From NCBI GenBank assembly GCA_038244535.1, contig JBBRTJ010000030.1, forward strand, positions 1 to 33,110: 33,110 bases of DNA, read 5' to 3'. Source of the stretch: JBBRTJ01 sp038244535. Lineage in GTDB: Bacteria; Actinomycetota; Acidimicrobiia; Acidimicrobiales; Ilumatobacteraceae. The position numbers and the translations under genes are program-made. The notes beneath the pieces are model-generated. The model had not been told where the DNA came from. It worked only from the letters and a program-made list of their open reading frames with translations, and made no database searches. Position 1 is the first letter of the stretch. Every line of letters begins with the position of its first letter. Positions 14,662-22,556 of the stretch are shown here, piece after piece.

Positions 14662-16026
14662 TCAGCCGGGGAGGGGGCCGAGGACCCGATCGGTGTAGCC
14701 GTTGGTAAAGCGGCCGTCGGGGTCGAGGCGCTTGCGCACGGCTTGGAACGCGTCCCACTGGGGGTAGCGGGGGGCCAGCGTCTCGGCGGTCTGGAAGTGG
14801 AGCTTGCCCCAGTGCGGACGCCCGCGGTAGCTGTCCATGATCGCCTCGACGCCCTCGAAGTAGGGGCCGTAGTCCATGCCCTGGTACACGTGCACAGCCA
14901 GGTAGGCACGGGGCTCGGCGGTGCCGGTCGACAACGGGATGTCGTCAGGCGCGGTGAAGCGCACCTCGACCGGGAAGTTGAGCCTCAGCCCCGAGTCATC
15001 GACGAAGCGTCGGATCCGCTGCAGCGCCTCGCCGCACGCGGCGCGGGGCACCGAGTACTCCATCTCATAGAAGTGCACGTACCGGGGGCTGGCAAACACC
15101 CGGTAGCTGTCGTCGGAGTACTCGACCACGCCCGACGATGGCAGGGCCTTGGCCAACCGGGGCATGAGCGACGGACGCAGGCGCCCCGCACGGCACACGG
15201 CGCCGAAGGCCACGTTCTCGAGCAGGTAGTCGTCGCGCCACTCGGCGAAGCGGCTGCGGCGCTGCGGCGCCTCGGTGGTGCGGTTGTTGGCCTTGGTCAG
15301 CGCCCAGCCGGTGTGGGGGACCCAGAAGAACTCGAAGTGGTCGTTGCCGTCGACGTGGGCATCGAGGTCGGCAAGCACCGCGTCGAGGCGCATCGGCTCT
15401 TCATAGACGTGCAGCGTGAACGCCGGCACCACCTGCAACGTCACCGTCGAGATGGCCCCGAGAGCGCCGACGCCGACCCGCGCGGCGTGCAGCACGTCGG
15501 GGTTCTCGTCGGCCGAGCAGGCCAGCACCGAACCATCACCAGTCACGATGCGCAGGCCCACGACCTGCGCAGCGAGGCCGGCGAGCTTGGCGCCCGTGCC
15601 ATGCGTGCTGGTCGAGATCGCGCCGCTCACCGTCTGGTAGGCGATGTCGCCCAGGTTGGGCATGGCCAACCCGCGCACCGCCAGCTCGGCGTTGAGGCGC
15701 TCGAGCGTGATGCCCGCCTCGACCGTGACCTGGTAGCGGTCGGTGTCGACGGCCAGCACCCGACCGAGGTCGGTGAGCTGCACGAGGCGACCGTCGGTGA
15801 GCGCCACCGCGGTGAAGCTGTGGCCGCTCCCGACCACCTTGACCCGCTGACCATCAGAGGCCGCCTGTTTGACGATCCCCGCCAGCTCATCCTCGGATGA
15901 GGGGCGGTCGATGGCCACGGGATGGGCGACCTGGTTGCCCGCCCAGTTCGTCCACGAAGGCGCCGCTACCCCCGACCCGCGCCCGGTGAGGCGCTTGGCG
16001 CGGGCGACGACACCCTCGTGGCTCAC
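14662..16026 (-). CDS. D-arabinono-1,4-lactone oxidase family FAD protein
   Basis: A 454-residue vanillyl-alcohol-oxidase-type flavoprotein that oxidises aldonolactones such as arabinono- or gulonolactone. The N-terminal FAD-binding domain shows VGSGHSF with His69 as the likely covalent FAD attachment site, then SGAISTSTHGTG. The C-terminal ALO domain ends with HWGKLHF, the HWxK active-site motif. The start is GTG 16026, only 2 bp after the etfA stop, with AGGAG inside the end of etfA. Coupling to etfBA suggests it may use ETF or another acceptor rather than oxygen, as mycobacterial gulonolactone dehydrogenases do; this is inference. Confidence 0.92.
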   Translation of the reverse strand: MSHEGVVARAKRLTGRGSGVAAPSWTNWAGNQVAHPVAIDRPSSEDELAGIVKQAASDGQRVKVVGSGHSFTAVALTDGRLVQLTDLGRVLAVDTDRYQVTVEAGITLERLNAELAVRGLAMPNLGDIAYQTVSGAISTSTHGTGAKLAGLAAQVVGLRIVTGDGSVLACSADENPDVLHAARVGVGALGAISTVTLQVVPAFTLHVYEEPMRLDAVLADLDAHVDGNDHFEFFWVPHTGWALTKANNRTTEAPQRRSRFAEWRDDYLLENVAFGAVCRAGRLRPSLMPRLAKALPSSGVVEYSDDSYRVFASPRYVHFYEMEYSVPRAACGEALQRIRRFVDDSGLRLNFPVEVRFTAPDDIPLSTGTAEPRAYLAVHVYQGMDYGPYFEGVEAIMDSYRGRPHWGKLHFQTAETLAPRYPQWDAFQAVRKRLDPDGRFTNGYTDRVLGPLPG

Positions 16027-16028
16027 GG

Positions 16029-17000
16029 TCAGCTCCTGGCCTGGAGCGCCTCGATCAGCTTCGGCAGCACCTTGTGCACGTCGCCGACGATGCCGAGGTC
16101 GGCGATGCCGAAGATCGGGGCTTCCTTGTCCTTGTTGATGGCGATGATGTTCTTCGAGCCCTTCATCCCCACCATGTGCTGCGTGGCGCCCGAGATGCCG
16201 GCCGCGATGTAGACCGTCGGCTTCACGACCTTGCCGGTCTGGCCGACCTGGTAGCTGTACGGCACCCAGCCGGCGTCGACGATCGCTCGCGAGGCGCCGG
16301 GTGCGGCCTTCAGCAGCTTGGCCAGGTCCTCGATCATCGAGTACTTGGCCGCCTCGCCGAGGCCACGGCCACCCGACACCACGACGTTGGCTTCGTCGAG
16401 CTTCGGACCAGACGACGCCTCGACGTGACGCTCGATGATGCGAGCCGCACCGGCGGCGCCGAGCTCGGGCACGGCCACGGCGAGGAGCTCGCCACCAGCC
16501 GCGCCACCCTCTTCGGCAGCGAACGACTTGGGACGGAACATGGCCAGGTGCGGTCCGGCGCCGACGAAGGCGGTGTCGACCAGGGTGTTGCCGCCGAAGA
16601 TGGCGGTTTGGGCGACGACCTCGTCACCGTCGACGCGCACGTCGGTGCTGTTGGTGAGCACGGTCTTGCCGAGCTTGACCGACAGCCGGGCGGCGATGTC
16701 GCGGCCCTCGTACGTCATGCCGAACATGATCAGGTCGGGGGCGGCCCCGGCGCCGATGGCGGCAGCCATGGCTGCGGCCACGGCCGGCCCGGGGAGCTGG
16801 CCCCCGAGGTCGCCGACGTGGTGGACCTTGGCGGCGCCATGGGCGCCGAGGGTGGCGGCCAGCGCAGTGGCGTCGCCGCCGCAGAAGGCCTCGACGGACG
16901 AGGCGCCGAGCGTGCGGGCCTTGGCCAGCAGCTCGAGGGTGATGGTGAGGGGCTTGTCGGCAGCAGCGTCCGCGTAGACCCAGATGGTGGAAAGCGACAT
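16029..17000 (-). CDS. etfA: electron transfer flavoprotein alpha subunit
   Basis: The 323-residue alpha subunit (FixB-like) of the ETF heterodimer, which takes electrons from acyl-CoA and other dehydrogenases and hands them to ETF:quinone oxidoreductase. The C-terminal FAD domain is clear, with VVSGGRGLGEAAKY and the signature VYIAAGISGATQHMVGMKG followed by IIAINKDKEAPIFGIADLGIVGD. Length is normal. It begins 19 bp after etfB and is followed by a lactone oxidase 2 bp after its stop. Confidence 0.97.
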   Translation of the reverse strand: MSLSTIWVYADAAADKPLTITLELLAKARTLGASSVEAFCGGDATALAATLGAHGAAKVHHVGDLGGQLPGPAVAAAMAAAIGAGAAPDLIMFGMTYEGRDIAARLSVKLGKTVLTNSTDVRVDGDEVVAQTAIFGGNTLVDTAFVGAGPHLAMFRPKSFAAEEGGAAGGELLAVAVPELGAAGAARIIERHVEASSGPKLDEANVVVSGGRGLGEAAKYSMIEDLAKLLKAAPGASRAIVDAGWVPYSYQVGQTGKVVKPTVYIAAGISGATQHMVGMKGSKNIIAINKDKEAPIFGIADLGIVGDVHKVLPKLIEALQARS

Positions 17001-17019
17001 GTTCAGATGCTCCTCGGCC

Positions 17020-17802
17020 TCAGATGACCTTCAATGATTCGAGGAAGGCGACGACCTTGAGGTAGCCCTCGCCATCATCCTCGATGACCTCACCGGCGGC
17101 GCGGGCCTCGGCGGCCTTCACGGCGACGACCTTCTGGCCCGAACCGGCCCAGCCCACCTGGTCGGCGCTGAGGCCGAGGTCGGCGGCGGTCACGGTGTCG
17201 ACCGGCTTGCTCTTGGCCGCCATGATCCCCTTGAACGACGGGTACCGGGGCTCGACCACACCGGCGGTGACGCTGATGACCGCGGGGAGCGGGCACTCGA
17301 CGTCGTCGTAGCCGGCCTCGGTCTGGCGCTTCACCTTGAGCGAGCTGCCATCGACCACGACGTGCTTGGCGAAGGTGACGGCTGGCAGGTCGAGGAAGGC
17401 GGCGATCTGCTCGGGCACGGTGCCCGTGTAGCCGTCGGTCGACTCGGTGGCGGTGATGATCAGGTCGGCGCCGCCAAGACGCTCGATGGCTTTGGCCAGC
17501 ACCCGCGCGGTGGTGAGGGCGTCGGAGCCCTGCAGGGCCGGGTCACTCACGAGGACGGCCTTGGCCGCACCCATGGCCAGCGCAGTGCGCAGACCGGACA
17601 CCTCGCCGTTGGGGGCCATCGACACGAGGCTGACCTCGCCGCTGCCGGCCGTGCCGACGAGCTGCAGCGCCATCTCGACGCCGTAGCTGTCGGACTCGTC
17701 GAGGATCAACTTGCCCTCACGCTTCAAGGTGTTCGTGGCAGGGTCCAGCGCGCCAGGGCTCGCCGGATCAGGGATCTGCTTGACGCAGACGACGACGTTC
17801 AT
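17020..17802 (-). CDS. etfB: electron transfer flavoprotein beta subunit
   Basis: The 260-residue beta subunit (FixA-like) of ETF, which binds AMP and carries the dehydrogenase recognition loop. It begins MNVVVCVKQIPDP, and the beta-ETF signature region is seen near residues 155-180 (VKRQTEAGYDDVECPLPAVISVTAGVVEPRYPSFKGIMAAKSK). AGGAAG lies 13 nt before the ATG. It is the first gene of etfB-etfA-lactone oxidase. A near-palindrome 15 bp upstream matches the one before the acyl-CoA dehydrogenase in this window, so the two electron-transfer partners may be co-regulated. Confidence 0.97.
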   Translation of the reverse strand: MNVVVCVKQIPDPASPGALDPATNTLKREGKLILDESDSYGVEMALQLVGTAGSGEVSLVSMAPNGEVSGLRTALAMGAAKAVLVSDPALQGSDALTTARVLAKAIERLGGADLIITATESTDGYTGTVPEQIAAFLDLPAVTFAKHVVVDGSSLKVKRQTEAGYDDVECPLPAVISVTAGVVEPRYPSFKGIMAAKSKPVDTVTAADLGLSADQVGWAGSGQKVVAVKAAEARAAGEVIEDDGEGYLKVVAFLESLKVI

Positions 17803-17816
17803 AGGCAGGCATTCTT

Positions 17817-17834
17817 CCTGACCGCAGGGTCAAG
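17817..17834. promoter_or_regulatory. operator-like palindrome upstream of etfB
   Basis: CCTGACCGCAGGGTCAAG contains perfect TGACC/GGTCA arms with a 4-bp spacer and matches 14 of 18 positions of the site at 5797-5814. It lies 15 bp before the etfB start, where a bound repressor would block transcription. Confidence 0.55.
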
Positions 17835-17929
17835 GGGCCAGAGCGAGGCACCCGACTTCGGTCACTCGCCCTCCCCGAGTGGCGGGTGGAGCGGCGCTGG
17901 TAGCGTCCCCGACCTTCCCGGAGGCCTCG

Positions 17930-18841
17930 TTGCGCATCCTCGTCGTCGTCAACCCGTTCGCCTCCTCGGTCACCGCCCGGTCCACGGTCGTGATCCACAA
18001 GGCACTCTCGGCCGACCACGACGTGACGCTCGTCGAGACCAACCGACGGGGCCAGGCCACCCGCTACGCCCACGACGCCGCAGCCAAGGGCTTCGACGCC
18101 GTGGTAGTCCTCGGGGGCGACGGCACGCTGAACGAGGTGGCCAACGGCGTCGTGCGCACCCACACCGCGCTGGCCCCCCTGCCTGGTGGTTCAACCAACG
18201 TGTTCGCCCGGGCCATCGGCTACCCGAACGACCCGATCGAAGCCACCGGGGTGCTGCTGAGCTCGCTCGCCAGCCGCCGCCCGCAGCAGGTCGGCGTCGG
18301 CCGGGTCAACGGCCGGGCCTTCCTGTTCCACACCGGGGTCGGCTTCGATGCCGCCGTGGTGGCGGCCGTCGAGAAGCGGGGCGACCTCAAGCGGTGGGCG
18401 GGTCATCCCCTGTTCATCTGGGCGGGCCTGTCGACCTGGCTGCGGGGCTTCGACCGCAAGAAGCCACATTTCACCGTGACGCTGCCTGACGGTTCGGTCA
18501 TCGACGGCGGCTACTTCGCCGCCGTGCTCAACACCAACCCCTACACCTACCTGGGCAACACCGCCCTCGACATCAGCGACGCGGCCACGCTCGACCGCGG
18601 CCTCGTGGCCGTCGTGTTCCGATCACTCAGCCCGCAGGTCGTGGTGCCCGCAATGCTGTCGGCGCTGCGAGGCAAGGGGATCCCCGACAGCCGCCACATC
18701 ACCGTGCGTACGGACCTCGTGGGTCTGCGGCTCACCGCCGCCATCCCCGAGCCGTGGCAGGTCGACGGCGACCACATGGGCGACAGCACCCGACTCGACT
18801 TCAGCCACGAGCCGGGCGCATTGGCGCTCGTGATGCCGTAG
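17930..18841 (+). CDS. diacylglycerol kinase family lipid kinase
   Basis: A 303-residue protein with the DAGK catalytic domain, a family that phosphorylates diacylglycerol or related lipids at the membrane. GGDGT is at residues 62-66 in VVVLGGDGTLNEVANG and the second nucleotide-binding motif is PGGSTN (85-90). The C-terminal beta domain ends with QVDGDHMG, typical of YegS-like kinases. A GTG at 17879 would give a longer form, but TTG 17930 has a strong GGAGG at 17920-17924 and starts directly with the first beta strand (LRILVVVNPF). The gene is divergent from etfB with about 127 bp between them. Confidence 0.92.
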   Translation: MRILVVVNPFASSVTARSTVVIHKALSADHDVTLVETNRRGQATRYAHDAAAKGFDAVVVLGGDGTLNEVANGVVRTHTALAPLPGGSTNVFARAIGYPNDPIEATGVLLSSLASRRPQQVGVGRVNGRAFLFHTGVGFDAAVVAAVEKRGDLKRWAGHPLFIWAGLSTWLRGFDRKKPHFTVTLPDGSVIDGGYFAAVLNTNPYTYLGNTALDISDAATLDRGLVAVVFRSLSPQVVVPAMLSALRGKGIPDSRHITVRTDLVGLRLTAAIPEPWQVDGDHMGDSTRLDFSHEPGALALVMP

Positions 18842-18920
18842 TACCGCGCGACCGGTGGCCCGTGCACCCGCAACGAACGCCGGAGCCAACGCCATGCGGC
18901 CGATCGGACACCGCGCTCGA

Positions 18921-19325
18921 CTAGGACGTCCACCAGGGTTCGACAAGGCCAGGCGCCGTCACGACCAAGCCGACTGCTGTGGCTGCACGCGCTAGGCGCT
19001 TGTCGTAGGTGAGGATCGACTCGAGCTCGGGTCCGATCTCAATCGCGGTCGCTAGGTGGAGGGCGTCGAGCGTGCGCAGCTCGGCCGTTCCGATCGTTTG
19101 TGCCGCGAGGAACGTGGACGCGGCCGGGAGCACGAGGCTCACCTGGTCGAGCAGCCCGTTGACCTCGTCGGCCGGGACGCCGAGACGAAGTGCGCTCCGA
19201 TGCGCTTCGACGGCCAGCAGCGTCGACGACCAGAGGTCGCAGCCGTCGACGTCGTCGGCCATTGCCTTGCTGTGGGCCTCGTACACGAGCAGCTTCAGGA
19301 ACGCGGACGTATCGAGGTAGTGCAT
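18921..19325 (-). CDS. vapC: PIN domain toxin, VapC type
   Basis: A 134-residue PIN-domain ribonuclease, probably the toxin of a VapBC pair. The acidic metal-binding residues are in place: Asp5 (YLDTSAF), Glu40 (AVEAHRSA), Asp87 (TLDALHLATA) and Asp108 (TYDKRL). Its start is 11 bp after the antitoxin stop. VapC toxins cut initiator tRNA, other tRNAs or rRNA; the target here cannot be inferred. All catalytic acids are present, so no sign of decay. Confidence 0.9.
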   Translation of the reverse strand: MHYLDTSAFLKLLVYEAHSKAMADDVDGCDLWSSTLLAVEAHRSALRLGVPADEVNGLLDQVSLVLPAASTFLAAQTIGTAELRTLDALHLATAIEIGPELESILTYDKRLARAATAVGLVVTAPGLVEPWWTS

Positions 19326-19336
19326 CTCGACAGACC

Positions 19337-19603
19337 TCAGCGGGTGTCGGCTCGGAGGTCATCGAGCACCGCGGCCGTCGACTCGGTGCTGGTGCGACGA
19401 GGTTCGTGGTGGCCGATCGGCGCTGTAGCCGGTCGCACTCGCCCGGAGGCGACGAGGCCGGCCGCCCCACCAGCGTCGGAAGGAGGGACGAGCACGGCCA
19501 CGATGGTGCCTCGGTCGGTGACTGCGACTCGCTCGCCCGCCCGGACGCGACGCAGCACAGCAGATGCGTGCTGTTGGAGCTCTCGAACCGGCACAGAGTC
19601 CAT
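19337..19603 (-). CDS. antitoxin of VapB/Phd-YefM type
   Basis: An 88-residue antitoxin. The N-terminal part, VPVRELQQHASAVLRRVRAGERVAVTDRGTIVAVLVP, is a Phd/YefM-type DNA-binding domain in which residues up to about 45 dimerise and bind the operator. The rest, rich in Ala, Pro and charged residues, would wrap the toxin. The ATG at 19603 gives the family N-terminus; a GTG at 19621 is in frame but less likely. Paired with the PIN toxin 11 bp downstream. Confidence 0.88.
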   Translation of the reverse strand: MDSVPVRELQQHASAVLRRVRAGERVAVTDRGTIVAVLVPPSDAGGAAGLVASGRVRPATAPIGHHEPRRTSTESTAAVLDDLRADTR

Positions 19604-19616
19604 GTGCGTCGAACGT

Positions 19617-19626
19617 AGCACGTGCT
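19617..19626. promoter_or_regulatory. 10-bp palindrome before the VapB-type antitoxin
   Basis: AGCACGTGCT is a perfect palindrome 13 bp upstream of the antitoxin ATG, a plausible binding site for toxin-antitoxin autoregulation. It is short, so chance is possible. Confidence 0.35.
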
Positions 19627-19795
19627 CCGGCCGCCCGGCGAGGGGACTACTCGCAGGAGGTCTTCTGGAGGCTGGTGATCGCCGGTCCCGGTCTTGACCG
19701 CGCCGAGATCCTCTCGCACCTTCACGAGTGCCGCCTGGACTCTCGCGGTGCCACCCGTGATGGCATCGACCGACGTGAAGTCGTTGATGTGCTCC

Positions 19796-20497
19796 TCAGT
19801 GCTCGTGCAGCTGCGCGCTGAGCATGTCAGGGACGTTGGTGCAGATCCCGTCGACCCCCCAGGCGATGAGCTCGGCCAGGCGGACCGGCTCATCGCAGGT
19901 CCAGGTGTTGACCGTGACCCCTTCGGCGTGGCAGCGGTCGACCATCGCCCGCGTCAGGTGACGGACCCAGGGGTGCAGCACGTGGTGGCCGTGGTGGGCC
20001 AGCGTGGCCAGGGCCTGGTCGAGACCCGCCTCGTCGACCTCCATGAGCCAGGCCGTCGGCACGGCACCAGCGGACACCTCGCGAACGCGGTCGATGGTGG
20101 CGAGGTGGAACGACGACACCAGGACCGTGTCGACGCCACCTCGATCGGCCAGCAGGGCGACCACCCGGTCGGCCAAGCCGCACGACGCGTCGAAGTCGGG
20201 CTCGGCGTGGTCGTTCTTGATCTCGATGTTGACGCCCATGCCGGCGCAGGCATCGAGTGCAGCGGCCAGCGACGGCACCGACTCGGGCAGGTCGACCGCC
20301 GCCGTATCGACGATGGCGCGCTGCTCAGCGCCCGGCAGATGGGCGTCGTGGTGCACGGCCATCGCCCCGTCGGCGGTGCGACGCACGTCCAGCTCGACCC
20401 AGTCCGCCCCCATGGCCTGGGCTCGATGAAAGGCGGGGATGGTGTTCTCGGGTTCGGCGCGCGAGGCGCCACGATGGGCGATCACCTTCGTGGGCAT
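19796..20497 (-). CDS. glycerophosphodiester phosphodiesterase family protein
   Basis: A 233-residue TIM-barrel GDPD enzyme that hydrolyses glycerophosphodiesters to glycerol 3-phosphate and an alcohol. It starts MPTKVIAHRGASRAEPENT, with catalytic His8 and Glu17-Asn18, then WVELDVRRT with the metal-binding Glu35 and Asp37, and His50 as second catalytic His. VNIEIKND supplies a further metal ligand, and the C-terminal TWTCDEPVRLAELIAWGVDGICTNVPD is typical. No signal peptide is visible, so a cytoplasmic role in phospholipid headgroup recycling is likely. The ATG at 20497 was chosen because the open frame upstream of it has no family sequence. Confidence 0.93.
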   Translation of the reverse strand: MPTKVIAHRGASRAEPENTIPAFHRAQAMGADWVELDVRRTADGAMAVHHDAHLPGAEQRAIVDTAAVDLPESVPSLAAALDACAGMGVNIEIKNDHAEPDFDASCGLADRVVALLADRGGVDTVLVSSFHLATIDRVREVSAGAVPTAWLMEVDEAGLDQALATLAHHGHHVLHPWVRHLTRAMVDRCHAEGVTVNTWTCDEPVRLAELIAWGVDGICTNVPDMLSAQLHEH

Positions 20498-20559
20498 GGC
20501 CCCAGGATCGCACGGGACAAGATGACCGCTCGGTAACCAGCTTCTTGCGGAAAAACCCC

Positions 20560-20589
20560 TTGACCCCTGCAACTAATCAACCGTACAGT
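20560..20589 (+). promoter_or_regulatory. sigma70-type promoter of whiB
   Basis: TTGACC (20560-20565), an 18-bp spacer and TACAGT (20584-20589) form a good housekeeping-type promoter, giving a leader of about 50 nt before the ATG at 20649. The leader contains CCGCCG (20599-20604) and CGGCGG (20621-20626), which could form a hairpin. Confidence 0.6.
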
Positions 20590-20648
20590 TACTTCGAACC
20601 GCCGCACGCACCGCGACCCGCGGCGGCAGGTGAACCCTTCGCATCGAA

Positions 20649-20954
20649 ATGGGGATTGCTGTGTCTGCGCTTGCGACGAGCTTGGCTCTGGGGGATGCCG
20701 ACTACTCCTGGCGGAAGGAGGCGCTCTGTCGCGACACCAACCCAGAGCTCTTCTTCCCGATTGGGACCACCGGACCGGCCATCACCCACATCGAGCAGGC
20801 CAAGGCGATCTGCCACGCCTGCCCGGCTCAGGCGCCCTGCCTCGAGTTCGCCCTCGAGACCAACCAGGACTCGGGCATCTGGGGGGGCACCTCCGAAGAG
20901 GAGCGCCGCAAGCTCCGCCGGGCCTGGGTCGCCCAGCGCCGCCGCGCCGTCTGA
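20649..20954 (+). CDS. WhiB family transcriptional regulator, WhiB1-like
   Basis: A 101-residue [4Fe-4S] regulator of the Wbl family, found in Actinomycetota and their phages. The four cluster cysteines are Cys27 (ALCRD), Cys55, Cys58 and Cys64 (AICHACPAQAPCLEFAL); GIWGG (76-80) and a basic tail, RRKLRRAWVAQRRR, follow. NPELFFPIGTTGPA and the overall spacing resemble mycobacterial WhiB1, an essential NO-sensitive partner of the housekeeping sigma factor. The start may be ATG 20649 or GTG 20661, the latter with GGGGA upstream. It faces a PdtaS-like kinase gene, the same neighbour as whiB1 has in M. tuberculosis. Confidence 0.95.
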   Translation: MGIAVSALATSLALGDADYSWRKEALCRDTNPELFFPIGTTGPAITHIEQAKAICHACPAQAPCLEFALETNQDSGIWGGTSEEERRKLRRAWVAQRRRAV

Positions 20955-20980
20955 CCGAGGGCTGAGCCGACCCTCTTGGT

Positions 20981-22477
20981 TCATCCCTCCCGGTCACCCA
21001 CGGGGATCACGAGGTCCACGACCGTGCCCCGTCCTCGTTCGGCCGACGCCACACCGGCCTCGGCCAGGTCGTTGGGCTCAGCCGGGCGCATCACGATGGT
21101 GCCGGCGAGCTCGGTCGTGACCAGCGTGCGCACGATCGACAGCCCGAGCCCCGTGGCCGACTCGATGGTGAAGCCATCGGGCAGCCCGACACCATCGTCG
21201 ACCACGGTGATGTTGAGCCGCTCGCCGTCGTTGGACAGCAGCACCGCCACCGCGCCCGGGGCCCGGGTGTCGCCGAAGGCATGATCGACGGCGTTCTGCA
21301 GCAGCTCGGTCAGCACCACCGCCAGCGGGGTGGCGATGGCCGCCGGCAGCTTGCCGCCGTCGCCGATGACCCGGAAGCGGACCGGGCGGTCCGGTGACTG
21401 GAGGCTCTCCTCGGCCATGCGGGCCAGCGGGCGGATGATCTCGACGAAGGCCACATCGTCGCCGGCCTCGCGCGACAACGTCTCGTGCACGACGGCGATC
21501 GTGCGGATGCGGCGCACGCTCTCGGCGATGGCCGCCTTGGCCTCCTCAGACGAGAGCCGCCGGGCCTGCAGGCGCAGCAGCGACGAGATGGTCTGCAGGT
21601 TGTTCTTCACCCGGTGGTGGATCTCGCGGATGGTGGCGTCCTTGGTGAGCAGCAGGCGATCGCGGTGGCGCACCTCGCTCACGTCGCGCACGAGCACCAC
21701 GCCCCCAGTCACCTCGTTACGCTCGAGGATGGGGATGCAGCGGGTGAGCAACGTGACCTCGGGGGTCTGATCGACCTCTTCGGTGACGGGCTGCATCGCC
21801 TCGAACGCGGCCCGCACCGGGCTGTCGTCGAAGCCGAGCTCGGCCAGGCCGAGACCTACCGCGTTGGTCGTGATGCCGACGCGGTGGAGGGCCGACACCG
21901 CATTGGGCGATCCGTACTCGACCCGACCCCAGGGGTCGAGCACGATGACGCCGTCGCCGACGCGCGGCGCGGTGCCGGCGGCGTCTCGGGGATCGTCGAA
22001 CGGGAACGTGCCCTCGGCGATCATCGTGGCGAAGCGACGGAACAGCCCGAGGTAGGTGCGCTCGAGCTCGCCCGGCTGGCGGCCGACGCGCGGCGACCAC
22101 TCGCGGGTCAGCACAGCGATCACGTTGGCGCCTTGGCGCACGGGGATGGCCGCCATGCGCGTGGCGTCGGGCAGGCCCTCGACGCTGACCTCGTCCTCGA
22201 CCAGCGACCCGGTGGCCCAGCACTGCGCCAGCACCGGACGCTCGGTGTCGTTGGCCCAGGTGCCGACCCAGTCGCTCAGGTAGAGGGTCTGCGCGGTGAC
22301 CGGGCGCACCTGGCTGAGCACGATCCAGCGGCCGCCACCGACCGGCGCATAGAGCAGCAGGTCGGCGAAGCACAGGTCGGCCAGCATCCCCCACTCGCCC
22401 ACGAGCCGCTGCAGATGGGCGACCTCGTGGCGATCGAGCTCGGTGTGCTGGCGGGCGATCTCGGACAGCGTGGCCAC
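20981..22477 (-). CDS. pdtaS: sensor histidine kinase, PdtaS type
   Basis: A cytoplasmic kinase of about 498 residues built as GAF (about 1-155), PAS (about 165-270) and a HisKA_2/HATPase kinase core. The phosphoacceptor box is EIHHRVKNNLQTISSLLRLQ (about residues 285-304). The ATPase domain follows with LTELLQNAVDHAF, DDGVGLP and GLGLSIV. It resembles PdtaS, which signals to the antiterminator PdtaR that binds RNA. No transmembrane helix is seen. An in-frame GTG at 22519 would add 14 residues; GTG 22477 (VATLSEIARQHTEL) aligns better with the PdtaS N-terminus. It converges on whiB with 26 bp between them. Confidence 0.92.
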   Translation of the reverse strand: MATLSEIARQHTELDRHEVAHLQRLVGEWGMLADLCFADLLLYAPVGGGRWIVLSQVRPVTAQTLYLSDWVGTWANDTERPVLAQCWATGSLVEDEVSVEGLPDATRMAAIPVRQGANVIAVLTREWSPRVGRQPGELERTYLGLFRRFATMIAEGTFPFDDPRDAAGTAPRVGDGVIVLDPWGRVEYGSPNAVSALHRVGITTNAVGLGLAELGFDDSPVRAAFEAMQPVTEEVDQTPEVTLLTRCIPILERNEVTGGVVLVRDVSEVRHRDRLLLTKDATIREIHHRVKNNLQTISSLLRLQARRLSSEEAKAAIAESVRRIRTIAVVHETLSREAGDDVAFVEIIRPLARMAEESLQSPDRPVRFRVIGDGGKLPAAIATPLAVVLTELLQNAVDHAFGDTRAPGAVAVLLSNDGERLNITVVDDGVGLPDGFTIESATGLGLSIVRTLVTTELAGTIVMRPAEPNDLAEAGVASAERGRGTVVDLVIPVGDREG

Positions 22478-22556
22478 AGCGTCCGAGCCTTGCAGACCCG
22501 CATTGACGGGCCGCGGCACCGAGAGCTACCCGGGCGCCCCCGGCCACCCGCAGGCA

